Shown: piece after piece, positions 25,051 to 36,840 of the stretch
Layout of the letters: every line of letters starts with the position of its first letter
Numbering within the stretch: position 1 is the stretch's first letter
Origin: Protonemura montana
Lineage: Eukaryota; Arthropoda; Insecta; Plecoptera; Nemouridae
NCBI GenBank assembly: GCA_947568835.1
Contig: OX387610.1
Coordinates: forward strand, 17,221,050-17,285,049
Length of the DNA stretch: 64,000 nt
Reading direction: 5' to 3'
Program-made: the position numbers and the translations under genes
The notes under the pieces: generated by a model
Seen by the model: the letters and a program-made list of their open reading frames with translations, nothing else
Database searches by the model: none
What the model was told of the DNA's origin: nothing

Positions 25051-27930
25051 CCAGACTCTCCAGACACTCTGCCTCGCAAGCCAGGCGCTCCAGACACTCT
25101 GCCACGCTAGCCAGACGCTCCAGACACTCTGATTCGCTACCCAGACGTTCAAGACACTTTGCCTCGCTCCCCAGACGCTCCAGACACTCTGCCTCGTTAG
25201 CCAGGCGCTTCAGAAGCTCTGCCTCGCTAGCCAGGCGCTCCAGACACTCTGCCATTCTAGCCAGACGCTCCAGACTATCTGCTACGCTAGCCAGAGGCTC
25301 CAGACACTCTGCCACGCTAAATAGACGCTCCAGACACTCTGCCTTGCTACCCAGAATCTCCAGACACTCTGCCTCGCTAGCCAGGCGCTCCAGACACTCT
25401 GCCTCGCTACCCAGACGCTTTAGACTATCTGCCACGCTAGCCAGTGGCTCCAGACACTCTGCCACGCTAGCTAGACGTTCCAGGCACTCTGCCTCGCTAC
25501 TTAGACGCTCCAGAAACTCTGCCTCACTAGCCAGGCACTCCAGACACTCTGGCTCGCTACCCAGACGATCCAGACACTCTGCCTCCCTAGCCAGCCGCTC
25601 CAGACACTCTGCCATGCTAGCCAGAGATTTCAGACACTCTGCTACGCTAGCCAGACGCTCCAGACACTCTGCCACGCTAGCCAGAGGCTGAAGACACTCT
25701 GCAATGCTAGCCAGACGCTCCAGACACTCTGCCACGCTAGCTAGACGCCCCAGACACTCTGATTCGCTACTTAGACGCTCCAGACACCTTGCCTCGCTAC
25801 CCAGACGCTCCAGACACTCTGCCTCGCTACCTAGACGCTTCAGACTATCTGCCACGCTAATCAGTGGCTCCAGACACTCTGCCACGCTAGCTAGACGCTC
25901 CAGGCACTCTGTCTCGCTACTTAGACGCTCCAGACACTGTGCCTCGCTAGCCAGGCACTCCAGACACTCTGATTCACTACCCAGACGTTCCAGACACTTT
26001 GCCTCGCTACCCAGACGCTCCAGACTATCTGCAACGCTAGCCAGTGGCTCCAGCCACTCTGCCACGCTAGCTAGACGCTCCAGGCACTCTGCCTCGCTAC
26101 TCAGACGCTCCAGACACTCTGCAATGCTAGCCAGACGCTCCAGACACTCTGCCACGCTAGCCAGGCACTCCAGACACTCTGATTCACTACCCAGACGTTC
26201 CAGACACTTTGCCTCGCTACCCAGACGCTCCAGACTATCTGCAACGCTAGCCAGTGGCTCCAGACTCTCTGCCTCGCTAGCCAGGCGCTCCAGACACTCT
26301 GCCACGCTAGCCAGACGCTCCAGACACTCTGATTCGCTACCCAGACGTTCAAGACACTTTGCCTCGCTCCTGAGACGCTCCAGACACTCTGCCTCGTTAG
26401 CCAGGCGCTTCAGAAGCTCTGCCTCGCTAGCCAGGCGCTCCAGACACTCTGCCATTCTAGCCAGACGCTCCAGACTATCTGCTACGCTAGCCAGAGGCTC
26501 CAGACACTCTGCCACGCTAGTTAGTGGCTCCAGCCACTCTGCCAGGCTAGCTCGACGCTCCAGGCACTCTGCCTCGCTACTTAGACGCTCCAGACACTCT
26601 GCCTCGCTAGCCAGGCGCTTCAGACACTCTGGCTGGCAACCCAGACGCTCCAGACACACTGCCTCGCTAGCCAGTGGCTCCAGAATATCTGCCACGCTAG
26701 CCAGAGGCTGCAGACACTCTGCAATGCTAGCCAGACGCTCCAGACACTCTGCCACGCTAGCCAGAGGCTGAAGACACTCTGCAATGCTAGCCAGACGCTC
26801 CAGACACTCTGCCACGCTAGCTAGACGCTCCAGACACTCTGATTCGCTACTTAGACGCTCCAGACACCTTGCCTCGCTACCCAGACACACCAGACACTCT
26901 GCCTCGCTAGCTAAACGCTCCAGAATTTCTGCCTCGCTACCCAGACGCTCCAGACTATCTGCCACGCTAGCCAGGGGCTCCAGACTATCTGCCACGCTAG
27001 CCAGAGGCTCCAGACACTCTGCCACGCTTGTTAGACAATCCAGACTTTCTGCCTCGCTAGCCAGGCGCTCCAGACACTCTGCCTCGCTAGCCAGACGCTC
27101 CAGACACTCTGCCTCGTTAGCCAGGCGCTTCAGAAGCTCTGCCTCGCTAGCCAGGCGCTCCAGACACTCTGCCATTCTAGCCAGACGCTCCAGACTATCT
27201 GCTACGCTAGCCAGAGGCTCCAGACACTCTGCCACGCTAAATAGACGCTCCAGACACTCTGCCTTGCTACCCAGAATCTCCAGACACTCTGCCTCGCTAG
27301 CCAGGCGCTCCAGACACTCTGCCTCAATACCCAGACGCTTTAGACTATCTGCCACGCTAGCCAGTGGCTCCAGACACTCTGCCACGCTAGCTAGACGCTC
27401 CAGGCACTCTGCCTCGCTACTTAGACGCTCCAGAAACTCTGCCTCACTAGCCAGGCACTCCAGACACTCTGGCTCGCTACCCAGACGATCCAGACACTCT
27501 GCCTCCCTAGCCAGCCGCTCCAGACACTCTGCCATGCTAGCCAGAGATTTCAGACACTCTGCTTCGCTAGCTAGACGCTCCAGACACTCTGCCACGCTAG
27601 CTAGACGCTCCAGACACTCTGCCTTGCTACTTAGACCCTCCAGACACTCTGCCTCGCTAGCCAGGCGCTCCAGACACTCTGCCTCGCTACCCAGACGCTC
27701 CAGACTATTTGCCACGCTAGCCAGTGGCTCCAGACTATCTGCCACGCTAGCCAGAGGCTGCAGACACTCTGCAATGCTAGCCAGACGCTCCAGACACTCT
27801 GCCACGCTAGCCAGAGGCTGAAGACACTCTGCAATGCTAGCCAGGCGCTCCAGACACTCTGCTTCGCTAGCCAGCCGCTCCAGACACTCTGCCATGCTAG
27901 CCAGACGCTTCAGACACTCTGGCTAGCTAC
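25051..27930. repeat. HOR, 96 units (2,880 bp)
   Basis: Like the 99-unit HOR but three units shorter. Two are lost near 26911, where ctaaacgctccaga joins atttctgcc, and the end has one stop unit in place of two. Open minus-strand frame 25043-27895 (950 codons). A private gcctcaatac variant at 27321 is shared only with 32871, 5,550 bp away. Confidence 0.8.
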
Positions 27931-28140
27931 CCAGACTCTCCAGACACTCTGCCTCGCTAGCCAGGCGCTCCAGACACTCTGCCACGCTAGCCAGACGCTC
28001 CAGACACTCTGCCACGCTAGCCAGAGGCTGAAGACACTCTGCAATGCTAGCCAGGCGCTCCAGACACTCTGCTTCGCTAGCCAGCCGCTCCAGACACTCT
28101 GCCATGCTAGCCAGACGCTTCAGACACTCTGGCTAGCTAC
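27931..28140. repeat. Mini-block, 7 units (210 bp)
   Basis: Same seven-unit content as 4081-4290; minus-strand frame open for 60 codons (27923-28105). Confidence 0.8.
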
Positions 28141-30600
28141 CCAGACTCTCCAGACACTCTGCCTCGCAAGCCAGGCGCTCCAGACACTCTGCCACGCTAG
28201 CCAGACGCTCCAGACACTCTGATTCGCTACCCAGACGTTCAAGACACTTTGCCTCGCTCCCCAGACGCTCCAGACACTCTGCCTCGTTAGCCAGGCGCTT
28301 CAGAAGCTCTGCCTCGCTAGCCAGGCGCTCCAGACACTCTGCCATTCTAGCCAGACGCTCCAGACTATCTGCTACGCTAGCCAGAGGCTCCAGACACTCT
28401 GCCACGCTAAATAGACGCTCCAGACACTCTGCCTTGCTACCCAGAATCTCCAGACACTCTGCCTCGCTAGCCAGGCGCTCCAGACACTCTGCCATTCTAG
28501 CCAGACGCTCCAGACTATCTGCTACGCTAGCCAGTGGCTCCAGACACTCTGCCACGCTAGCTAGACGTTCCAGGCACTCTGCCTCGCTACTTAGACGCTC
28601 CAGAAACTCTGCCTCACTAGCCAGGCACTCCAGACACTCTGGCTCGCTACCCAGACGATCCAGACACTCTGCCTCCCTAGCCAGCCGCTCCAGACACTCT
28701 GCCATGCTAGCCAGAGATTTCAGACACTCTGCTACGCTAGCCAGACGCTCCAGACACTCTGCCACGCTAGCCAGAGGCTGAAGACACTCTGCAATGCTAG
28801 CCAGACGCTCCAGACACTCTGCCACGCTAGCTAGACGCTCCAGACACTCTGATTCGCTACTTAGACGCTCCAGACACCTTGCCTCGCTACCTAGACGCTC
28901 CAGACACTCTGCCTCGCTACCTAGACGCTTCAGACTATCTGCCACGCTAATCAGTGGCTCCAGACACTCTGCCACGCTAGCTAGACGCTCCAGGCACTCT
29001 GTCTCGCTACTTAGACGCTCCAGACACTGTGCCTCGCTAGCCAGGCACTCCAGACACTCTGATTCGCTACCCAGACGTTCCAGACACTTTGCCTCGCTAC
29101 CCAGACGCTCCAGACTATCTGCAACGCTAGCCAGTGGCTCCAGCCACTCTGCCACGCTAGCTAGACGCTCCAGGCACTCTGCCTCGCTACTCAGACGCTC
29201 CAGACACTCTGCAATGCTAGCCAGACGCTCCAGACACTCTGCCACGCTAGCTAGACGCTCCAGACACTCTGATTCGCTACTTAGACGCTCCAGACACCTT
29301 GCCTCGCTACCCAGACATACCAGACACTCTGCCTCGCTAGCTAAACGCTCCAGACAATCTGCCTTGCTACCCAGACCCTCCAGACACTCTGTCTCGCTAG
29401 CCATGCGCTCAAGAATTTCTGCCTCGCTACCCAGACGCTCCAGACTATCTGCCACGCTAGCCAGTGGCTCCAGACTATCTGCCACGCTAGCTAGACGCTC
29501 CAGACACTCTGATTCGCTACTTAGACGCTCCAGACACCTTGCCTCGCTACCCAGACGCTCCAGACACTCTGCCTCGCTACCTAGACGCTTCAGACTATCT
29601 GCCACGCTAATCAGTGGCTCCAGACACTCTGCCACGCTAGCTAGACGCTCCAGGCACTCTGTCTCGCTACTTAGACGCTCCAGACACTGTGCCTCGCTAG
29701 CCAGGCACTCCAGAAACTCTGATTCGCTACCCAGACGTTCCAGACACTTTGCCTCGCTACCCAGACGCTCTAGACTATCTGCAACGCTAGCCAGTGGCTC
29801 CAGCCACTCTGCCACGCTAGCTAGACGCTCCAGGCACTCTGCCTCGCTACTCAGACGCTCCAGACACTCTGCAATGCTAGCCAGACGCTCCAGACACTCT
29901 GCCACGCTAGCTAGACGCTCCAGACACTCTGATTCGCTACTTAGACGCTCCAGACACCTTGCCTCGCTACCCAGACACACCAGACACTCTGCCTCGCTAG
30001 CTAATCGCTCCAGACACTCTGCCTCGCTACCCAGACGCTTTAGACTATCTGCCACGCTAGCCAGTGGCTCCAGACACTCTGCCACGCTACTTAGACGCTC
30101 CAGAAACTCTGCCTCACTAGCCAGGCACTCCAGACACTCTGGCTCGCTACCCAGACGATCCAGACACTCTGCCTCCCTAGCCAGCCGCTCCAGACACTCT
30201 GCCATGCTAGCCAGAGATTTCAGACACTCTGCTACGCTAGCTAGACGCTCCAGACACTCTGCCACGCTAGCTAGACGCTCCAGACACTCTGCCTTGCTAC
30301 TTAGACCCTCCAGACACTCTGCCTCGCTAGCCAGGCGCTCCAGACACTCTGCCTCGCTACCCAGACGCTCCAGACTATTTGCCACGCTAGCCAGTGGCTT
30401 CAGACTATCTGCCACGCTAGCCAGAGGCTGCAGACACTCTGCAATGCTAGCCAGACGCTCCAGACACTCTGCCACGCTAGCCAGAGGCTGAAGACACTCT
30501 GCAATGCTAGCCAGGCGCTCCAGACACTCTGCTTCGCTAGCCAGCCGCTCCAGACACTCTGCCATGCTAGCCAGACGCTTCAGACACTCTGGCTAGCTAC
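28141..30600. repeat. HOR, 82 units (2,460 bp)
   Basis: The 81-unit HOR type (ccagacatacc near 29311, ctaatcgctcc near 30001, 660-bp internal duplication) plus one extra unit at its start, of the gcctcgcaag type seen in the 99-unit HOR. That makes it a recombinant of two HOR types. Open minus-strand frame 28133-30565 (810 codons). Confidence 0.8.
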
Positions 30601-33480
30601 CCAGACTCTCCAGACACTCTGCCTCGCAAGCCAGGCGCTCCAGACACTCTGCCACGCTAGCCAGACGCTCCAGACACTCTGATTCGCTACCCAGACGTTC
30701 AAGACACTTTGCCTCGCTCCCCAGACGCTCCAGACACTCTGCCTCGTTAGCCAGGCGCTTCAGAAGCTCTGCCTCGCTAGCCAGGCGCTCCAGACACTCT
30801 GCCATTCTAGCCAGACGCTCCAGACTATCTGCTACGCTAGCCAGAGGCTCCAGACACTCTGCCACGCTAAATAGACGCTCCAGACACTCTGCCTTGCTAC
30901 CCAGAATCTCCAGACACTCTGCCTCGCTAGCCAGGCGCTCCAGACACTCTGCCTCGCTACCCAGACGCTTTAGACTATCTGCCACGCTAGCCAGTGGCTC
31001 CAGACACTCTGCCACGCTAGCTAGACGTTCCAGGCACTCTGCCTCGCTACTTAGACGCTCCAGAAACTCTGCCTCACTAGCCAGGCACTCCAGACACTCT
31101 GGCTCGCTACCCAGACGATCCAGACACTCTGCCTCCCTAGCCAGCCGCTCCAGACACTCTGCCATGCTAGCCAGAGATTTCAGACACTCTGCTACGCTAG
31201 CCAGACGCTCCAGACACTCTGCCACGCTAGCCAGAGGCTGAAGACACTCTGCAATGCTAGCCAGACGCTCCAGACACTCTGCCACGCTAGCTAGACGCCC
31301 CAGACACTCTGATTCGCTACTTAGACGCTCCAGACACCTTGCCTCGCTACCCAGACGCTCCAGACACTCTGCCTCGCTACCTAGACGCTTCAGACTATCT
31401 GCCACGCTAATCAGTGGCTCCAGACACTCTGCCACGCTAGCTAGACGCTCCAGGCACTCTGTCTCGCTACTTAGACGCTCCAGACACTGTGCCTCGCTAG
31501 CCAGGCACTCCAGACACTCTGATTCACTACCCAGACGTTCCAGACACTTTGCCTCGCTACCCAGACGCTCCAGACTATCTGCAACGCTAGCCAGTGGCTC
31601 CAGCCACTCTGCCACGCTAGCTAGACGCTCCAGGCACTCTGCCTCGCTACTCAGACGCTCCAGACACTCTGCAATGCTAGCCAGACGCTCCAGACACTCT
31701 GCCACGCTAGCCAGGCACTCCAGACACTCTGATTCACTACCCAGACGTTCCAGACACTTTGCCTCGCTACCCAGACGCTCCAGACTATCTGCAACGCTAG
31801 CCAGTGGCTCCAGACTCTCTGCCTCGCTAGCCAGGCGCTCCAGACACTCTGCCACGCTAGCCAGACGCTCCAGACACTCTGATTCGCTACCCAGACGTTC
31901 AAGACACTTTGCCTCGCTCCTGAGACGCTCCAGACACTCTGCCTCGTTAGCCAGGCGCTTCAGAAGCTCTGCCTCGCTAGCCAGGCGCTCCAGACACTCT
32001 GCCATTCTAGCCAGACGCTCCAGACTATCTGCTACGCTAGCCAGAGGCTCCAGACACTCTGCCACGCTAGTTAGTGGCTCCAGCCACTCTGCCAGGCTAG
32101 CTCGACGCTCCAGGCACTCTGCCTCGCTACTTAGACGCTCCAGACACTCTGCCTCGCTAGCCAGGCGCTTCAGACACTCTGGCTGGCAACCCAGACGCTC
32201 CAGACACACTGCCTCGCTAGCCAGTGGCTCCAGAATATCTGCCACGCTAGCCAGAGGCTGCAGACACTCTGCAATGCTAGCCAGACGCTCCAGACACTCT
32301 GCCACGCTAGCCAGAGGCTGAAGACACTCTGCAATGCTAGCCAGACGCTCCAGACACTCTGCCACGCTAGCTAGACGCTCCAGACACTCTGATTCGCTAC
32401 TTAGACGCTCCAGACACCTTGCCTCGCTACCCAGACACACCAGACACTCTGCCTCGCTAGCTAAACGCTCCAGAATTTCTGCCTCGCTACCCAGACGCTC
32501 CAGACTATCTGCCACGCTAGCCAGGGGCTCCAGACTATCTGCCACGCTAGCCAGAGGCTCCAGACACTCTGCCACGCTTGTTAGACAATCCAGACTTTCT
32601 GCCTCGCTAGCCAGGCGCTCCAGACACTCTGCCTCGCTAGCCAGACGCTCCAGACACTCTGCCTCGTTAGCCAGGCGCTTCAGAAGCTCTGCCTCGCTAG
32701 CCAGGCGCTCCAGACACTCTGCCATTCTAGCCAGACGCTCCAGACTATCTGCTACGCTAGCCAGAGGCTCCAGACACTCTGCCACGCTAAATAGACGCTC
32801 CAGACACTCTGCCTTGCTACCCAGAATCTCCAGACACTCTGCCTCGCTAGCCAGGCGCTCCAGACACTCTGCCTCAATACCCAGACGCTTTAGACTATCT
32901 GCCACGCTAGCCAGTGGCTCCAGACACTCTGCCACGCTAGCTAGACGCTCCAGGCACTCTGCCTCGCTACTTAGACGCTCCAGAAACTCTGCCTCACTAG
33001 CCAGGCACTCCAGACACTCTGGCTCGCTACCCAGACGATCCAGACACTCTGCCTCCCTAGCCAGCCGCTCCAGACACTCTGCCATGCTAGCCAGAGATTT
33101 CAGACACTCTGCTTCGCTAGCTAGACGCTCCAGACACTCTGCCACGCTAGCTAGACGCTCCAGACACTCTGCCTTGCTACTTAGACACTCCAGACACTCT
33201 GCCTCGCTAGCCAGGCGCTCCAGACACTCTGCCTCGCTACCCAGACGCTCCAGACTATTTGCCACGCTAGCCAGTGGCTCCAGACTATCTGCCACGCTAG
33301 CCAGAGGCTGCAGACACTCTGCAATGCTAGCCAGACGCTCCAGACACTCTGCCACGCTAGCCAGAGGCTGAAGACACTCTGCAATGCTAGCCAGGCGCTC
33401 CAGACACTCTGCTTCGCTAGCCAGCCGCTCCAGACACTCTGCCATGCTAGCCAGACGCTTCAGACACTCTGGCTAGCTAC
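30601..33480. repeat. HOR, 96 units (2,880 bp)
   Basis: Copy of 25051-27930 at +5,550 bp, sharing gcctcaatac (32871), the two-unit deletion (32461) and ctagacgccc (31291). A private change is ttagacactcc at 33181 where other blocks have ttagaccctcc. Open minus-strand frame 30593-33445 (950 codons). Confidence 0.8.
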
Positions 33481-33690
33481 CCAGACTCTCCAGACACTCT
33501 GCCTCGCTAGCCAGGCGCTCCAGACACTCTGCCACGCTAGCCAGACGCTCCAGACACTCTGCCACGCTAGCCAGAGGCTGAAGACACTCTGCAATGCTAG
33601 CCAGGCGCTCCAGACACTCTGCTTCGCTAGCCAGCCGCTCCAGACACTCTGCCATGCTAGCCAGACGCTTCAGACACTCTGGCTAGCTAC
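33481..33690. repeat. Mini-block, 7 units (210 bp)
   Basis: Third copy of the seven-unit mini-block, following a 96-unit HOR exactly as at 27931. Minus-strand frame open for 60 codons (33473-33655). Confidence 0.8.
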
Positions 33691-36630
33691 CCAGACTCTC
33701 CAGACACTCTGCCTCGCAAGCCAGGCGCTCCAGACACTCTGCCACGCTAGCCAGACGCTCCAGACACTCTGATTCGCTACCCAGACGTTCAAGACACTTT
33801 GCCTCGCTCCCCAGACGCTCCAGACACTCTGCCTCGTTAGCCAGGCGCTTCAGAAGCTCTGCCTCGCTAGCCAGGCGCTCCAGACACTCTGCCATTCTAG
33901 CCAGACGCTCCAGACTATCTGCTACGCTAGCCAGAGGCTCCAGACACTCTGCCACGCTAAATAGACGCTCCAGACACTCTGCCTTGCTACCCAGAATCTC
34001 CAGACACTCTGCCTCGCTAGCCAGGCGCTCCAGACACTCTGCCTCGCTACCCAGACGCTTTAGACTATCTGCCACGCTAGCCAGTGGCTCCAGACACTCT
34101 GCCACGCTAGCTAGACGTTCCAGGCACTCTGCCTCGCTACTTAGACGCTCCAGAAACTCTGCCTCACTAGCCAGGCACTCCAGACACTCTGGCTCGCTAC
34201 CCAGACGATCCAGACTCTCTGCCTCCCTAGCCAGCCGCTCCAGACACTCTGCCATGCTAGCCAGAGATTTCAGACACTCTGCTACGCTAGCCAGACGCTC
34301 CAGACACTCTGCCACGCTAGCCAGAGGCTGAAGACACTTTGCAATGCTAGCCAGACGCTCCAGACACTCTGCCACGCTAGCTAGACGCTCCAGACACTCT
34401 GATTCGCTACTTAGACGCTCCAGACACCTTGCCTCGCTACCCAGACGCTCCAGACACTCTGCCTCGCTACCTAGACGCTTCAGACTATCTGCCACGCTAA
34501 TCAGTGGCTCCAGACACTCTGCCACGCTAGCTAGACGCTCCAGGCACTCTGTCTCGCTACTTAGACGCTCCAGACACTGTGCCTCGCTAGCCAGGCACTC
34601 CAGACACTCTGATTCACTACCCAGACGTTCCAGACACTTTGCCTCGCTACCCAGACGCTCCAGACTATCTGCAACGCTAGCCAGTGGCTCCAGCCACTCT
34701 GCCACGCTAGCTAGACGCTCCAGGCACTCTGCCTCGCTACTCAGACGCTCCAGACACTCTGCAATGCTAGCCAGACGCTCCAGACACTCTGCCACGCTAG
34801 CCAGGCACTCCAGACACTCTGATTCACTACCCAGACGTTCCAGACACTTTGCCTAGCTACCCAGACGCTCCAGACTATCTGCAACGCTAGCCAGTGGCTC
34901 CAGACTCTCTGCCTCGCTAGCCAGGCGCTCAAGACACTCTGCCACGCTAGCCAGACGCTCCAGACACTCTGATTCGCTACCCAGACGTTCAAGACACTTT
35001 GCCTCGCTCCTGAGACGCTCCAGACACTCTGCCTCGTTAGCCAGGCGCTTCAGAAGCTCTGCCTCGCTAGCCAGGCGCTCCAGACACTCTGACATTCTAG
35101 CCAGACGCTCCAGACTATCTGCTACGCTAGCCAGAGGCTCCAGACACTCTGCCACGCTAGTTAGTGGCTCCAGCCACTCTGCCAGGCTAGCTCGACGCTC
35201 CTGGCACTCTGCCTCGCTACTTAGACGCTCCAGACACTCTGCCTCGCTAGCCAGGCGCTTCAGACACTCTGGCTGGCAACCCAGACGCTCCAGACACACT
35301 GCCTCGCTAGCCAGTGGCTCCAGAATATCTGCCACGCTAGCCAGAGGCTGCAGACACTCTGCAATGCTAGCCAGACGCTCCAGACACTCTGCCACGCTAG
35401 CCAGAGGCTGAAGACACTCTGCAATGCTAGCCAGACGCTCCAGACACTCTGCCACGCTAGCTAGACGCTCCAGACACTCTGATTCGCTACTTAGACGCTC
35501 CAGACACCTTGCCTCGCTACCCAGACACACCAGACACTCTGCCTCGCTAGCTAAACGCTCCAGACACTCTGCCTTGCTACCCAGACCCTCCAGACACTCT
35601 GTTTCGCTAGCCATGCGCTCCAGAATTTCTGCCTCGCTACCCAGACGCTCCAGACTATCTGCCACGCTAGCCAGGGGCTCCAGACTATCTGCCACGCTAG
35701 CCAGAGGCTCCAGACACTCTGCCACGCTTGTTAGACAATCCAGACTTTCTGCCTCGCTAGCCAGGCGCTCCAGACACTCTGCCTCGCTAGCCAGACGCTC
35801 CAGACACTCTGCCTCGTTAGCCAGGCGCTTCAGAAGCTCTGCCTCGATAGCCAGGCGCTCCAGACACTCTGCCATTCTAGCCAGACGCTCCAGACTATCT
35901 GCTACGCTAGCCAGAGGCTCCAGACACTCTGCCACGCTAAATAGACGCTCCAGACACTCTGCCTTGCTACCCAGAATCTCCAGACACTCTGCCTCGCTAG
36001 CCAGGCGCTCCAGACACTCTGCCTCGCTACCCAGACGCTTTAGACTATCTGCCACGCTAGCCAGTGGCTCCAGACACTCTGCCACGCTAGCTAGACGCTC
36101 CAGGCACTCTGCCTCGCTACTTAGACGCTCCAGAAACTCTGCCTCACTAGCCAGGCACTCCAGACACTCTGGCTCGCTACCCAGACGATCCAGACACTCT
36201 GCCTCCCTAGCCAGCCGCTCCAGACACTCTGCCATGCTAGCCAGAGATTTCAGACACTCTGCTACGCTAGCTAGACGCTCCAGACACTCTGCCACGCTAG
36301 CTAGACGCTCCAGACACTCTGCCTTGCTACTTAGACCCTCCAGACACTCTGCCTCGCTAGCCAGGCGCTCCAGACACTCTGCCTCGCTACCCAGACGCTC
36401 CAGACTATTTGCCACGCTAGCCAGTGGCTCCAGACTATCTGCCACGCTAGCCAGAGGCTGCAGACACTCTGCAATGCTAGCCAGACGCTCCAGACACTCT
36501 GCCACGCTAGCCAGAGGCTGAAGACACTCTGCAATGCTAGCCAGGCGCTCCAGACACTCTGCTTCGCTAGCCAGCCGCTCCAGACACTCTGCCATGCTAG
36601 CCAGACGCTTCAGACACTCTGGCTAGCTAC
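33691..36630. repeat. HOR, 98 units (2,940 bp), frame broken by a private stop
   Basis: Paralogue of 36841-39780 (period 3,150 bp). Shared marks are aagacactttgcaatg near 34331, gctcctggcactct near 35197 and gcctcgatag at 35841. The minus-strand frame is split at 34853-34855, giving 580 codons (34853-36595) and 370 codons (33683-34795). Confidence 0.8.
34853..34855 (-). other. Private nonsense change in the decapeptide frame
   Basis: gcctagctac here, where the paralogue at +3,150 bp (38001) and the other HORs have gcctcgctac. On the minus strand this turns GAG into TAG. It is the only stop I found in this frame inside an HOR rather than at its boundary. Confidence 0.8.
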
Positions 36631-36840
36631 CCAGACTCTCCAGACACTCTGCCTCGCTAGCCAGGCGCTCCAGACACTCTGCCACGCTAGCCAGACGCTC
36701 CAGACACTCTGCCACGCTAGCCAGAGGCTGAAGACATTCTGCAATGCTAGCCAGGCGCTCCAGACACTCTGCTTCGCTAGCCAGCCGCTCCAGACACTCT
36801 GCCATGCTAGCCAGACGCTTCAGACACTCTGGCTAGCTAC
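36631..36840. repeat. Mini-block, 7 units (210 bp)
   Basis: Fourth copy of the seven-unit mini-block, with a private aagacattctgcaatg variant near 36731. Minus-strand frame open for 60 codons (36623-36805). Confidence 0.8.
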
